The notes beneath the pieces were generated by a model that searched no databases, was not told the DNA's origin, and saw only the letters and a program-made list of their open reading frames with translations. The translations under genes and the position numbers were made by a program. DNA of 64,000 nt from Candidatus Leptofilum proximum (lineage in GTDB: Bacteria > Chloroflexota > Anaerolineae > Promineifilales > Promineifilaceae). This document shows, in pieces, positions 41,922 to 53,200 of the stretch (positions within the stretch are counted from its first letter, which is position 1; each line of letters begins with the position of its first letter). The stretch lies in assembly GCA_016710325.1 (NCBI GenBank), contig JADJXK010000002.1, positions 2,356,001-2,420,000 of the forward strand. The letters run 5' to 3'.

Positions 41922-43115
41922 ATGACCCTGGACGATCTTGCCTTTTTGCTCTCCAATGAGGGCCAACGCTGGCTGGCGGAGCTGAGCGAAACGGCCGTTA
42001 CTCCCCAAACCCATCTACAAATCGCCACCTGGCTGCGCCAAAAACTGCCCAAAACCCAGGCCCAGGCCATCCTGGAAACGATTGTCCTGCGCCAGCACGC
42101 CGCCGCCAAGTTTAGCCGGGCCAGCCAGATGTATTTTGTGCGCGCCGCGCTGGAGCAGGCTTCTGCCGAGGTGGTGGCGCAGCACCGCGCCCGCCGCTTT
42201 GCCGCCTTGGGCTGCCAGCACATTGCCGACCTGGGCTGCGGCATTGGCGGCGATGCCCTGGCCCTGGCTGCCCAGACCGAGGTGACCGGCGTGGAGTGGG
42301 ACCCGGTGCGGCTGGCGATGGCCCAGGAAAACGTGCGTGTCTACGGCCACGGCAGCCGCTTCCACCCGCTGCAGGCCGATCTGCACAGCCTGACGCCGCT
42401 ACGAGAAATGGACGCCCTCTTTTTTGACCCGGCGCGGCGCGACGAACACGGCCGTCGCTTTTTTTCGCTGGCCCAGTACCAGCCGCCGCTCAGTTTGGTG
42501 GACCAATGGCGGGCAGTGGTACCGGAAACGGCCGTTAAAATCAGCCCCGGCGTGGATTATGCTGAACTACCGGAAGGGGCGGAAGTGGAGTTTATATCGC
42601 TGGACGGGGAGATGAAGGAGGCGGTGTTGTGGTACGGCCGTTTGCACTCCGGTGTGGCGCGGCGGGCCACGCTGCTGCCCGCAGGCCACACGCTCACCAC
42701 GGCCGATTTACCCGGCGAAGCAATTCCCAGTTCACCGCCCCAGGCATATCTATACGAACCAGACGGTGCCGTTATTCGCGCTCACCTGGTGCAGGCCCTG
42801 GCGGCAAAGTTAGAGGCGAACCAGATTGATGAATCGATTGCGTATTTGACGGCGGAAACGGCCGTGGCCACCCCCTTTGCCCGCTGCTTTGCCGTGGAAG
42901 ACGCCTTCCCCTTCCAGCTCAAGCAGCTGCGCCACTATCTGCGTGAGCGGCGCGTGGGCAGCGTCACCATTAAAAAGCGTGGCTCGCCGCTGGAGCCTGA
43001 AACGTTACAGCGCCAGCTGCGCCTCAGCGGGCATAAAGACATGCACCGGATTTTATTTTTGACGCACGTTTTGGGGGAACCATCCGTCATCGTAGCGACG
43101 GCGGAAATGGGGTAA
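41922..43115 (+). CDS. Class I SAM-dependent methyltransferase with THUMP-like C-terminal region
   Basis: 397 residues from the ATG at 41922. An N-terminal helical region (~1-85) precedes the methyltransferase: motif I IADLGCGIGGDALALAA, GVEWDPVRL, and the FDPARRDEHGRR block, a DPxR variant of motif IV. The C-terminal ~100 residues, ending RQLRLSGHKDMHRILFLTHV, resemble the THUMP-like domain of a conserved family with presumed RNA substrate. The frame is open to 41673 but that part overlaps the nuclease gene and has no support. Five perfect ACGGCCGT copies fall in this gene, several giving ETAV. Confidence 0.87.
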   Translation: MTLDDLAFLLSNEGQRWLAELSETAVTPQTHLQIATWLRQKLPKTQAQAILETIVLRQHAAAKFSRASQMYFVRAALEQASAEVVAQHRARRFAALGCQHIADLGCGIGGDALALAAQTEVTGVEWDPVRLAMAQENVRVYGHGSRFHPLQADLHSLTPLREMDALFFDPARRDEHGRRFFSLAQYQPPLSLVDQWRAVVPETAVKISPGVDYAELPEGAEVEFISLDGEMKEAVLWYGRLHSGVARRATLLPAGHTLTTADLPGEAIPSSPPQAYLYEPDGAVIRAHLVQALAAKLEANQIDESIAYLTAETAVATPFARCFAVEDAFPFQLKQLRHYLRERRVGSVTIKKRGSPLEPETLQRQLRLSGHKDMHRILFLTHVLGEPSVIVATAEMG

Positions 43116-43122
43116 ACAGCAA

Positions 43123-43155
43123 CCTCCCGCAGGCAAAAGGGCTGCCTGCGGGAGG
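43123..43155. terminator. Hairpin between convergent methyltransferase and receiver genes
   Basis: CCTCCCGCAGGCA (43123-43135) and TGCCTGCGGGAGG (43143-43155) pair perfectly over a 7-base loop. There is no clear T-run on either side, so termination strength is uncertain. Confidence 0.65.
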
Positions 43156-43193
43156 AAAATCTTTACAGAGATGTGTAGAACGGGAAACGGCCG

Positions 43194-43583
43194 TTACGCC
43201 ACGCCATTGTTGTTCAAGTACATCCGCAGCACTTCGCGCAGCTTGCGGATGTCCAGCGGCTTGGGCAGGTAATCGTCGCAGCCCGCTTCCAGGCAGCGCT
43301 CCCGATCGCCCACCAGCACCTGGGCTGTGGTGGCAATCAGCGGCACGGGCGCCAGGCGGTCGTCTGTTTTGAACTCCCGCGCCAGATCCAGGCCACTTTT
43401 TCCCGGCAGGTTGATGTCTAGCAAGATGATATCGGGCACCATGATGGAAAGAATGGCTTCGGCCGTTGAGGCGTCCGCCGCCTTGATCAGCTCATGCCCC
43501 TCTGCTTCTACTATGCGCGATACTAGCAGCATATTAACTGGATTATCTTCTACACACAGAACTTTTTTATCTGTTTTTGCCAT
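43194..43583 (-). CDS. Stand-alone response-regulator receiver protein
   Basis: 129 residues, receiver domain only. Acidic pocket ED at 12-13, phospho-acceptor Asp56 in IILLDINLPGKSG, and conserved Lys108 in YLPKP. No output domain, as in CheY or Spo0F-like relay proteins. A ribosome site (AAGG) precedes the ATG. It lies 81 bp after the histidine kinase, on the same strand, and is the natural phosphate acceptor for that kinase. Confidence 0.95.
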   Translation of the reverse strand: MAKTDKKVLCVEDNPVNMLLVSRIVEAEGHELIKAADASTAEAILSIMVPDIILLDINLPGKSGLDLAREFKTDDRLAPVPLIATTAQVLVGDRERCLEAGCDDYLPKPLDIRKLREVLRMYLNNNGVA

Positions 43584-43664
43584 AATAACTTACCTTCATA
43601 CTTCACTGGTAGTAGCTATCTTACTCTGTTTTGCCACAAAGCGGCGTATGGCTACCGTTAATTT

Positions 43665-46600
43665 TTAACTGGCGCTGGCCGCTTCTTCTACCGGCTGCGT
43701 CTTCGTTTTTGGCGGATTGTAAGGAATGGTGAACAAGAAAGTACTACCTTGCCCGTAAACACTTTCAATCCATATTTCGCCACCATGCAACTCTACCAGC
43801 TTTTTGGTAATTGGCATACCAAGACCGGTCCCACCGGCGGCTCGGTTAAGACCACCATCGATCTGGCGGAACTGCTCAAACACAACGGCCGCATGCTCTT
43901 CCTTGATACCAATGCCGGTATCGCGTATGGAGCAGAGGACGTGGTGAGCCTGTGCCTGCACGGAAAGAGTGATGCTGCCCTTCTCGGTAAACTTGATAGC
44001 GTTGCCCACGATGTTCCACAAAATCTGGCGCAGACGGGTGCGGTCGGCCTGTACCGGCTTCACCGTTTCGTCGATGTCCAGGTGGAGGAAGAGGCGTTTT
44101 TCTTGCGCCAGCGGTGCGGCCGTAGCCACTACATCGTTGGCCAGTTGGGCCATATTGACCTCTTCATAGCGCAGGTCCATACGTCCGGCTTCAATCTTGG
44201 ACATATCCAGAATGTCGCCGATGAGACCGCGCAGGTGGTTGCCACTTTCACGAATCAGCCGTACGTCTTCTTCCATGCGCTCGTTTAATTCGCCGTCCAG
44301 GCCTTCCAGCAGCACATCGGCAAAACCGATGATAGAGTTGAGCGGCGTACGCAGTTCATGGCTCATGCTGGCCAGGAATTCGGACTTCAGCTGGTCTACT
44401 TCACGCAGCTTGGTAGAGGTTTGTACCTGGGCAGCATACTGGTTGGCGTTTTCTACCGCGACGGCAATCTGGGCGGCCAAGGTCGTTTGCACGTTCAGGT
44501 CTTCTATGGTGAAGAACCCTTCCTGATCCGATTGCAGGTCCAGCACCCCAATGAGCTTGCTACCAACAACCATCGGCAGGGCCATTTCTGAGCGGGTTTC
44601 CGGCAGGAGGGGATGGGGCAAAAAGTCCATCGTGCGGCGGACATTGTTTTCCAGGATACCTTTGCGGGTGCGGGCCGCCCGGGCCACAATCGATTCGTCT
44701 TCAATGTTGATTTCACGCCCTTCCAGGCTCATGAGACGGCCGATGTTGCCCGCCCCGGCTTTTAGCGCCAGCATCTTGCCAGTTTCGTTGGCCAGGTAGA
44801 TGTGGGCATGGTAGAGACCAAAACTACTTTTGGCCAGGTCCACCACTGACTGAAGCAGGTCATCCACTTCCAAAATGGTGGATGCGGCCGTACTCACTTT
44901 GGCTACCGTTTCCAGTTCGGCAGCCAACCGTTCTTGTTCGGCCAGGGCAACTTGCGTTTCTTCAAACAAGCGGGCGGCTTCCAGGGCCTCGGCCAGGTCT
45001 TCGGCCACGGCGTTAATAATCTCGCGCTCTTCGTTGGTTAACGGCCGTTCCGGATCCTCTTCCACGCCAAACAGGCCAATTGTCTCACCACGAACCGTGA
45101 GCGGCTGGCTGGCCGGTGTTGGGGGAGGCTTAAGCGGCGCAGTGCCGTTTTTCTTGGGGGGAACGGCCGTTTTCGGCTGGTCGGTTAACATTTGCAAGCC
45201 AGACAGATCAAAGCGGTATCCCATCTGGTTGTGCCGCGTCCGTTGGTATTTTTGCCAACCGTCGCGGCTCATTTGCCGCTGTAGCAAGCTCAGCTCACGC
45301 AGCCGTCCTTCCATTTCCTGGCGCAGCTCCGTGCTTTCGATAGCGATAGCAATTTGGCCGCTCAGACCTTCCAATAGCAGCTGATCGTTCGTGGTAATGC
45401 CTTCCAGCCGGTCGCTCTGCACATCGAGCACACCCAGCACTTTGTCGCGCAGCTTGATAGGCACCGCCATTTCACTGCGGGTATCAGGCAGCAGCGCATT
45501 CGACTGCCAGTTTGGGTCACCCAACACCTTGCCCCGCAAAACGGATTCTTTCAACTGCGCCGCCTGACCAATAAGGCCGACGCCCATCGGCATGGAGTGG
45601 TTCATCTCCCGCATCTTATGACCCACTTCACCGTAGCCAACCACCAGGGCCAGCACGTCCATGGTTTCGTCATAGCGCAGCAGCTGGGTGTAGTAGTAGC
45701 CAAACTGCTCCTGTACCTGTGACACAACACGCTCATACAAATCGTGCAGGTTGGTGGCTGCGGCAATTTCCTGCGCCACCTGAGTCGTGAGCTTTACCTC
45801 GCGCTCGCGCCGGGCCAGGCTGGTAACAGCCTGCTCGTTGAGCATAGCGGCGCGCCAGGCCAGTGCGCCCTGCTCCGCCACGTCGCTGTATAAGGCAAGC
45901 CTGTCTTCGGTAAAGTAAGCTTTTTGGGCGCTGGCCAGGATAATTGTGCCCAGCCAGTCGCCACCTGCTTTTAAGGGCAGCAAAACCAGGCTCGTCGCAC
46001 CAAGCTGGCTGGCGAGAGCCCGCGCTGCGGCTGCGGTGTGTTCATCGTTTGTGATGTCGTCGGCAACAAACGGCTTATCGCCCTTAAAGGATTTAGGCAG
46101 ATGTTGGGTAGGAATTTGCGTACCCAAAGGCATGCGGGCGAGGCCACTTTTGGCCGTGTCGATCTTTTTGAGTTCGAGAACGGCCGTATCCCCCGACCTT
46201 TGCAGTACAAACAACGCAACGGCCGCCTCGGGGAAATAGTTCGCCTTTTCCACAATCACGCTAAATACTTCCGCCTGCGTCCGCGCCAGCACAAACGCCT
46301 GCCGCACTTCTAAACGCTGCCGGGTGAGCGCTTCATTCTTGACAATATTTTCCAGCCGCTGAGCATTGACCATTGCCAAACCAATCGTCTTGCCAATGGT
46401 GAGCAGCGTCTCTTTCTCGTCCGCCGAATGGGTTCGCTTTTCCGCATAAATGAGGTTAATCACGCCGAGAACCTGGTCCTGAAACAACAGCGGAAAAGAA
46501 ACAACATTATGCAGACCTTGTTGCAACAGCGCCTTACGCACAGACGGCTCCAACCGTTCATCTTGAAAAATGTCTTCGCTGGTGATCACGGTTTTTTGCG

Positions 46601-47252
46601 CAATGGTGATGCCAGAAAGGCTGCCTTTGATGGGCAGCGTGGAACCTGCCGCCAACGTGCTGTTGGTAAAGCCATGAGACGCTACCAGCTTCAGGCTATC
46701 TTGATACAAAACAAAAAAGGCTACAGAAGGCGCTTGCGTGTGATGCACAATGGCTTCAGTCGCCCGTTCGATGAAGTCCTGATAGTTGGGCGAACGATGC
46801 ACCGAATCGGCAATAGCGTTGATGGTAGCGAGGGAATCCACCCGCATTTTCAACGCGGCTTCATTTGTCGAGAGTGTCTCAGAGGCCTTCATGCGCTCGG
46901 TCACATCTTGCCCGATGGAGACAAGATAGACGATGGCGCCGCTGGCATCTTTAATCGGCGTGATGACTTTTTCTTCGTAGTAAAGCGAGCCATCTTTTTT
47001 CTTATTGATCGAGGTGCCGCGAAACGTCTCTCCAGACAAGACAGTCTGCCACAGTTTTTCGTAGAAGGCCCGGTTATGCTTGCCCGATTTCAGAATGCGC
47101 GGCGTCTCGCCCAATGCATCCTCTTTGGTGTATCCGGTTACTCGCTCAAAGGCAGAATTCACGTAGAGAATGGTGCCTTGGGGATCCGTTACCAGAATAT
47201 GATCGGCCGTTTGTTCGACCAGTGCCCGGTAAAGCTCATTATCTAGGCTCAT
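43665..47252 (-). CDS. Multi-sensor histidine kinase (PAS, four GAF, HisKA, HATPase)
   Basis: 1195 residues. PAS/PAC ~1-120 (LVTDPQGTILYVNSAFERVTGYT); GAF ~130-300; GAF ~310-475; GAF ~480-650; the shared REGW-type module ~650-790 (MSRDGWQKYQRT, YRFDLSG); GAF ~790-945; HisKA with His965 in MSHELRTPLN; HATPase with N-box NIVGNAIKF, G1 DTGIGI and G2 GGTGLGMPI. No membrane segment is seen. It is the only protein of the five-sensor operon with a kinase core. Its ATG overlaps the stop of the upstream 2148-residue sensor (ATGA), so the two are translationally coupled. Confidence 0.96.
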   Translation of the reverse strand: MSLDNELYRALVEQTADHILVTDPQGTILYVNSAFERVTGYTKEDALGETPRILKSGKHNRAFYEKLWQTVLSGETFRGTSINKKKDGSLYYEEKVITPIKDASGAIVYLVSIGQDVTERMKASETLSTNEAALKMRVDSLATINAIADSVHRSPNYQDFIERATEAIVHHTQAPSVAFFVLYQDSLKLVASHGFTNSTLAAGSTLPIKGSLSGITIAQKTVITSEDIFQDERLEPSVRKALLQQGLHNVVSFPLLFQDQVLGVINLIYAEKRTHSADEKETLLTIGKTIGLAMVNAQRLENIVKNEALTRQRLEVRQAFVLARTQAEVFSVIVEKANYFPEAAVALFVLQRSGDTAVLELKKIDTAKSGLARMPLGTQIPTQHLPKSFKGDKPFVADDITNDEHTAAAARALASQLGATSLVLLPLKAGGDWLGTIILASAQKAYFTEDRLALYSDVAEQGALAWRAAMLNEQAVTSLARREREVKLTTQVAQEIAAATNLHDLYERVVSQVQEQFGYYYTQLLRYDETMDVLALVVGYGEVGHKMREMNHSMPMGVGLIGQAAQLKESVLRGKVLGDPNWQSNALLPDTRSEMAVPIKLRDKVLGVLDVQSDRLEGITTNDQLLLEGLSGQIAIAIESTELRQEMEGRLRELSLLQRQMSRDGWQKYQRTRHNQMGYRFDLSGLQMLTDQPKTAVPPKKNGTAPLKPPPTPASQPLTVRGETIGLFGVEEDPERPLTNEEREIINAVAEDLAEALEAARLFEETQVALAEQERLAAELETVAKVSTAASTILEVDDLLQSVVDLAKSSFGLYHAHIYLANETGKMLALKAGAGNIGRLMSLEGREINIEDESIVARAARTRKGILENNVRRTMDFLPHPLLPETRSEMALPMVVGSKLIGVLDLQSDQEGFFTIEDLNVQTTLAAQIAVAVENANQYAAQVQTSTKLREVDQLKSEFLASMSHELRTPLNSIIGFADVLLEGLDGELNERMEEDVRLIRESGNHLRGLIGDILDMSKIEAGRMDLRYEEVNMAQLANDVVATAAPLAQEKRLFLHLDIDETVKPVQADRTRLRQILWNIVGNAIKFTEKGSITLSVQAQAHHVLCSIRDTGIGIKEEHAAVVFEQFRQIDGGLNRAAGGTGLGMPITKKLVELHGGEIWIESVYGQGSTFLFTIPYNPPKTKTQPVEEAASAS

Positions 47253-50200
47253 AAGGCTACTCCATTTTCTTCTGGGGCGGCCGACAGCTGTGCATTGCTG
47301 AGCTGGATGAAAGCACGACGCCCCAGGGTACGGCCGATTTCGGTAACGGCCGTTCGCATAATTGAATCAACATCCGTCGAGCTGCGAACCTTGGCCGCAA
47401 TCTCACGCAGCAGCTGCTCCCGGCGCGCCCGAGCCTGTTCCTGACGGAACAAAACGGTTGTCTGAATAACCACTGCCGCCTGGCCCACCAGACTGGAAGC
47501 CCGCCGTACCTGCACATCGTCGGTAAACAGCGGCCCAGCAGATTGACCGGCAACCACGCCTAGCCACTGACTACCGGCCGTTAGCGGGTATAAAACAAAG
47601 CTGCGCATACCATACCCTTCCAAAATCTCGCGGGTTTGCGGGTCCACGCGTGGGTCAAGACGCACATCGTGCACAATCAGCGCCTCATCCTGCTTGATGG
47701 TGTTGAGGAAAGGCACTTGTTCCACCAGAAAACGAGCGCCAACCGGCACTATTTTCGGTACGCCTTCGTTTTCCCACTGGGCCACGATCGTCACATCGGT
47801 CGGGACGCCGTCTTCAACCGGTTCGTCGAACATAAAGATGTTGGCCCGGTCCAGCGTTTGCAGCATGGTGGATTGAATAAGACCCTGTAATACATCATGC
47901 TCTGAACTACTCAGCACGATGCTTTCACTACCTACGTACAATGCTTCCGTTTCGGCCAGGGCCGCCTGGGTCTGGTCAAACAGCCGGATAGACTGCAAAG
48001 AAACAGTTGCCTGCCGGGCCAGAACCTCCAGCCGTCGCAGCTGTGCCTCCGTAAAACGCACCTTCTGGGTATAAACGCCGCTGATAAACCCTACCGGCTG
48101 AGTACCCACCTTCAGTGGAACATAGACAAAACTTTTGGCATTAAGCTGCTGCGTCAAAATCGTACGGCCGCGCTCACTGAGCCGTTCATCGGTTGCCACG
48201 TCTTCATAAACGACCAGCTTGTCGGACTTGACAAGCGTCTCGGCAATTGGAGAATCGCTCACTTTATACCTGGTTGGGATGTCAGGCGATATCGGATTGG
48301 CACTGGTGAGGACCAATACTTCTGTAGGCGGCTGGTTTTCTTCCCACGGCTGATCAAAAAAGTTAATGGTGACATCAATGCTGTTCTGGCCCAAAACGGT
48401 GTGTCGGCGCAAGGCGTTCAGCACTTCATCGTAGGTGAGAGCGGTATTGAGGTCGGCGCTGGCCTGGTAGAGTGCGGCCGTTTCCGACAAAGCTTCTTCC
48501 GTCTGGTTGAACAACAACCGGTTATATACCACCGACGAAGCCTGCTGGGCGATAGCACCATAGAGCCGCTCATCGGTTCTGGTAAACGTTTGAGGTTTAT
48601 CCCAACGAATTATGATCTGGCCCAGGCGCAGGTTGCCGACGTTCAGGTACATCAGGGCCAAAGCTTTAATGCCTTGTTGGGCAAACGTTTCTTTCGCCTC
48701 CGGGCTTAACCGATCGTCCGTATCAACATCGCCGACAAACACCGTATTTTGCCCGCTCACGGGCCACAGGTAACGGGTGGGCTGATCTTGCAAGTAAAGT
48801 CGTTCCCCTATTCGTTTATCATTTCGGGGTGCCGCAGCCGCAATCTGGGCATATTCGGGATTCCCGGTTGTATCGCGATCATACACCAACAGCACTGCGC
48901 TGGCGGCGCCCACCTGGAAACCGGCAGCGGCTGCCGAATCCAGTACCGCATCCAGGTTGGTGGCTGTGTTAAGTTGTGAACTGTAGGAATAGAGCATTTC
49001 TGTTTCAGCCAGTGTCGCTTGAACTTGCTCAAACAAGCGAGCGTTCTGGATGGCCGTGGCCGTTTGGAACACGATGGTTTCTGCTAATTTCAGGCCCTCC
49101 TTTGTTATGGGGCGGTCATCCAAAATATCCATGCCCAGGGTACCAATGACCTCATCGTTCACTACCAGCGGCAGCAAAACAACCGTCTGAATACCCTGCT
49201 CTCGGAAGAGATCGTGTACAGGGGCGGTCTGGGGATTATTTTGAGCATCTTCTACAACAACCAGCTGTCGGGTTTCAATAACCTTTTGGGTAAGCTCATT
49301 TCCCTCAATGGGAATGGTCATACCTACGGCCGAAGTTGCTCGTGATGAGTCATAATGTTCGGCAATAACAAGCAGCTCTTTCCCATCTGGCTGGATCAGC
49401 GCCACGCGTACCTGATCCACGTGAACGGCCGTTACCAGCTCATCGACCACAATCTGCAGGGAATGCTGCAAATCCAGCGACGTGGAAATCTGGGTAACGA
49501 TGTTATTAATCACCGACATTTCCTGGCTGCGCTTTTCAGCAGCGGCGCGATCTTTTTCAGACGTTTCTGCCAGGCGCAGGTTTTCTAGATGGGCACTCAG
49601 GCGTTCGGTAACGGCCGTTAGCAGTTCCTCCTCATCTTCACCATACTCATCGGGAATTTCCAGACGCAGTTGGCCAACTGACGCACCCTGAATTTGCAGG
49701 GACTGGGTAACCAGTCTGGCATCTTCAGGGAAAACAGTTGGCTCAGGGCCAGCTTCGGGTACAAGGGCCTTTTGTTGTCGATCATAGCTAAATGCCAGCC
49801 TGTCTTTCCGTTGAGTGGTGAAGTACTGCTGCCAGCCTTCATGCGTCAGGCGGCGAGATAGCTCTTGCAGCTCTTTAACCGCCTTCTCGGATTGGTTGAG
49901 AGACCGGGCATTTTGCAGGGCAATGGCAACTTGCGCCGCCAGTACAGTGAAGATATTAATATCTTCCTCCATAAAGCGGTTAACCGTGCCTGCCTGCACG
50001 TCCAGCACACCCAGCACCTCATCTCTGGCAATCAAAGGCACAGCCATTTCCGCCCGCGTATCCGGCAGCAGTGGATGAGGCAAGAAACCAGGCTCTGCCT
50101 GCACATCGTTAATAACCACACCCTGTTTGTCACGAGCGGCGCGGGCTACCAACGACTTTTTCCGATCAAGGGCAATCTGGCGACCTTCGGCAACCATTTT

Positions 50201-53200
50201 TTGGCCAACGTCACCAGCACCATTTGACAGTGTTAATTGCCCCAGGTCCTTATCTAGCAGGTAAATGTGGGCATGATAAAGATCAAACCGTTCCTTTGTT
50301 AGTTCTACCACCTGCTGTAAAAGCTCTTCAGGTTCCAAAATCGTGGCGGCCACAGCACTCACGTTAGCCACCGTTTCCAGCTCTGTCGCCCGGCGGGCGA
50401 TAGTTGCCTGCGCTTCACGCCGGTCGGTGACATCCTGGTTCGCGCCGTAGTAGCGCAGAATATTCCCTTCTTCATCGCGCTGAATGTTGATGCTAACCGA
50501 GAGGTAGCCAACGCCGCCATCAGCGTACAGAATGCGATGCTCTAGCGACCGGCTGTAGTGTCGTTCAGTAGAGCTGATTGCCCGCTCGATTTCGGCGCCT
50601 ACAATGGGCAAATCATCTGGGTGCACAAAGTGCTGCGCGTAATACGCCGAGGGGAGTCGATAACCGCCGTGATCTTCGACAGTGGTGTGGAAAAGCGCAT
50701 AAAATTGGTCGTTGAAGGTGAAGAGGTCCTTCTCGACATCATATTCCCAGTAAGCCAGTTTGGCAATTCTAAGTGCCTGAGACAGCTCGGCTTCGTTTTG
50801 GCGCAAAGCCTCTTCCGCCTGTTTACGCTCCGTGATGTCCTGATTTGCGCCATACCAACGCAGAATATTGCCTGCTTCATCGCGCTCGACGTTGATGTTG
50901 ACCGAGATATAACCGAGACTGCCATCGGCTTTCAGAATGCGATGCTCTAGCGACCGGCTGAAGTGCCGTTCAGTAGAGTGGAGCGCCATCTCAATTTCGG
51001 CACCCACCAGGGGCAGATCGTCCGGGTGCACAAAGTGCTGCGCGTAATACGCTGAGGACAGGTGATAGCCGCCGTGCACTTCGGCCGTGGTGTGGAAAAG
51101 CGCATAGAACTGATCATTGAAGGTGAACACGTCTTTCTCAGCATCGTATTCCCAATAGCCCAACTTGGCGATCTTGAGCGCTTCAGACAGTTCAGCTTCG
51201 CGTTGGCGCAGAGCATCTTCCACCTGTTTACGTTCGGTGATGTCCTGGTTGGCGCCGTAGTAGCGCAGAATTCGGCCGTCTTCATCGCGCTCGATGTTGA
51301 TGCTAACCGTAATATAGCCGACGCCGCCATCGGCGTACAGAATACGATGTTCCAGCGACCGGGTATAAAACCGGTCGGTGGAGTTAAGCGCTCGCTCGAT
51401 TTCGGCGCCCACAATGGGTAGATCGTCCGGGTGCACAAAGTGCTGCGCGTAATACGCCGAGGGGAGTCGATAACCGCCATGATCCTCGACAGTGGTGTGG
51501 AAGAGCGCATAAAATTGGTCGTTGAAGGTGAAGAGGTCCTTTTCGACATCATATTCCCAGTAGGCCAGTTTGGCGATTTTAAGTGCCTCGGACAATGCGG
51601 CTTCGCTTTGGCGCAGGGTCTCTTCCGCCTTTTTGCGCTCGGTAATATCCTGGTTCGCGCCGTAGTTACGCAGAATCTTGCCGTTCTCGTCGCGCTCGAT
51701 GTTGATGTTAACCGAGATATAACCAACGCCGCCATCGGCGTATAGAATACGATGCTCCAACGACCGAGTGTAAAACCGGTCGGTAGAGCTAAATCCTCGC
51801 GCGATTTCGGCACCCACCATGGGCACGTCGTCTGGGTGGACAAAGTGCTGTGCATAATACGCCGCGGATAGTTGATAGCCGCCGTGGGCTTCGGCGGTGG
51901 TGTGGAAAAGCGCATAGAATTGATCGTTGAAGATGAAGAGGTCCTTCTCAACATCGAATTCCCAGTAGGCCAGTTTGGCAATTTTAAGCGCCTCGGACAG
52001 TGCGGCTTCGCTTTGTTCAGCATTCCTGAATGCCGTTTGCACCTGGGTAAAGAGGCGAGCATTTTGCACGGCCGTTGCCGCCTGGTACACAATGGTTTCT
52101 GCCAGTTTTAGTTGATCTGGTGTTAATAGACTGCCGCCTTCCGTAACGTTTAATGAAACCGTGCCTATCAGGTCCCGCCCAATAAGCATGGGAATGACAT
52201 ATATGGAGCGGGTTCCAGTCTTGAGTATGGCATCTCGCGCCTGAGGGATAAGATCGGAGTTGGCAACATCCTCGACAACAACCGTTTGCCGGGTTTGCAG
52301 CGCTTGGGTCATAATTGGATCCCTGGCCAAGGGGAAAACTGACCCAATGGGGGTGGGTAACTCAGCGGGATGGTGAGCGGCCGTTATCTCAAGCATGGTT
52401 CCCGTGTCATCTATCAATCCAATGACTAACGAAGGAATCTGCAAGACTTCACCCAATTCTTCAGCCAGGAATTGAAGGCCAGCTGCCGTGTCTAATGCGT
52501 TTACCTGGGTCACGATGCGGTTAACAAAAGTCAATTCTTCAGCGCGCGCTTCTGATTGGGTGAAGAGGCGGGCATTTTGCAGGGCAACGGCCGTTTGCGA
52601 CCCCAGCGTGGTGAAGGTACTGATATCTTCTTTAGTGAAATAGTTGATCCGATCAGACTGCACGTCGAGCACGCCCAAAACCTGCTCGCCGATGACAAGG
52701 GGAACAGCCATCTCGGCACGGGTGTCGGGCAGCAGCGGGTGGGGCAAAAAGCCTGGCTCGGACTGGACATCGTTGATGACCACGCCCTGGCGTGAGCGTG
52801 CCGCCCGCGCCACTAATGATTGCTCCTGCTTTAAGGGAATCTGCCGCCCTTCGGCCACCATCTGCTGGCCAACTGTGCCTGCGCCGCTGGTCAAGACAAG
52901 CATTTCGCTTTCTGTATCCAGCAGGTAGATATGGGCATGGTACAGGTCAAACCGGTTTTTAGTCAGGTTGACCACTTCTTGCAGAAGTTCAGCGGAATTG
53001 AGGATGGTGGCAGCGGCCGTACCCACATCGGCTACCGTTTGCAGCTCGGCAGCCCGTTTGGTGATAATCGTCTCAAAACGATTACGTTCAATTAAGTTAG
53101 AGACAATGCTGGCATACGCAAACAAGAGTTCCGGTTGGTAGGGTTTAAGCGGCCGTCCTGTTATCAGATTATCCGCGAAGATGACGCCGATGGGGGAGTC

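Noticed and set aside
50395..52015. CRISPR-like or minisatellite array
   Set aside because: The 405 bp periodicity is fully coding and corresponds to tandem PAS domains.
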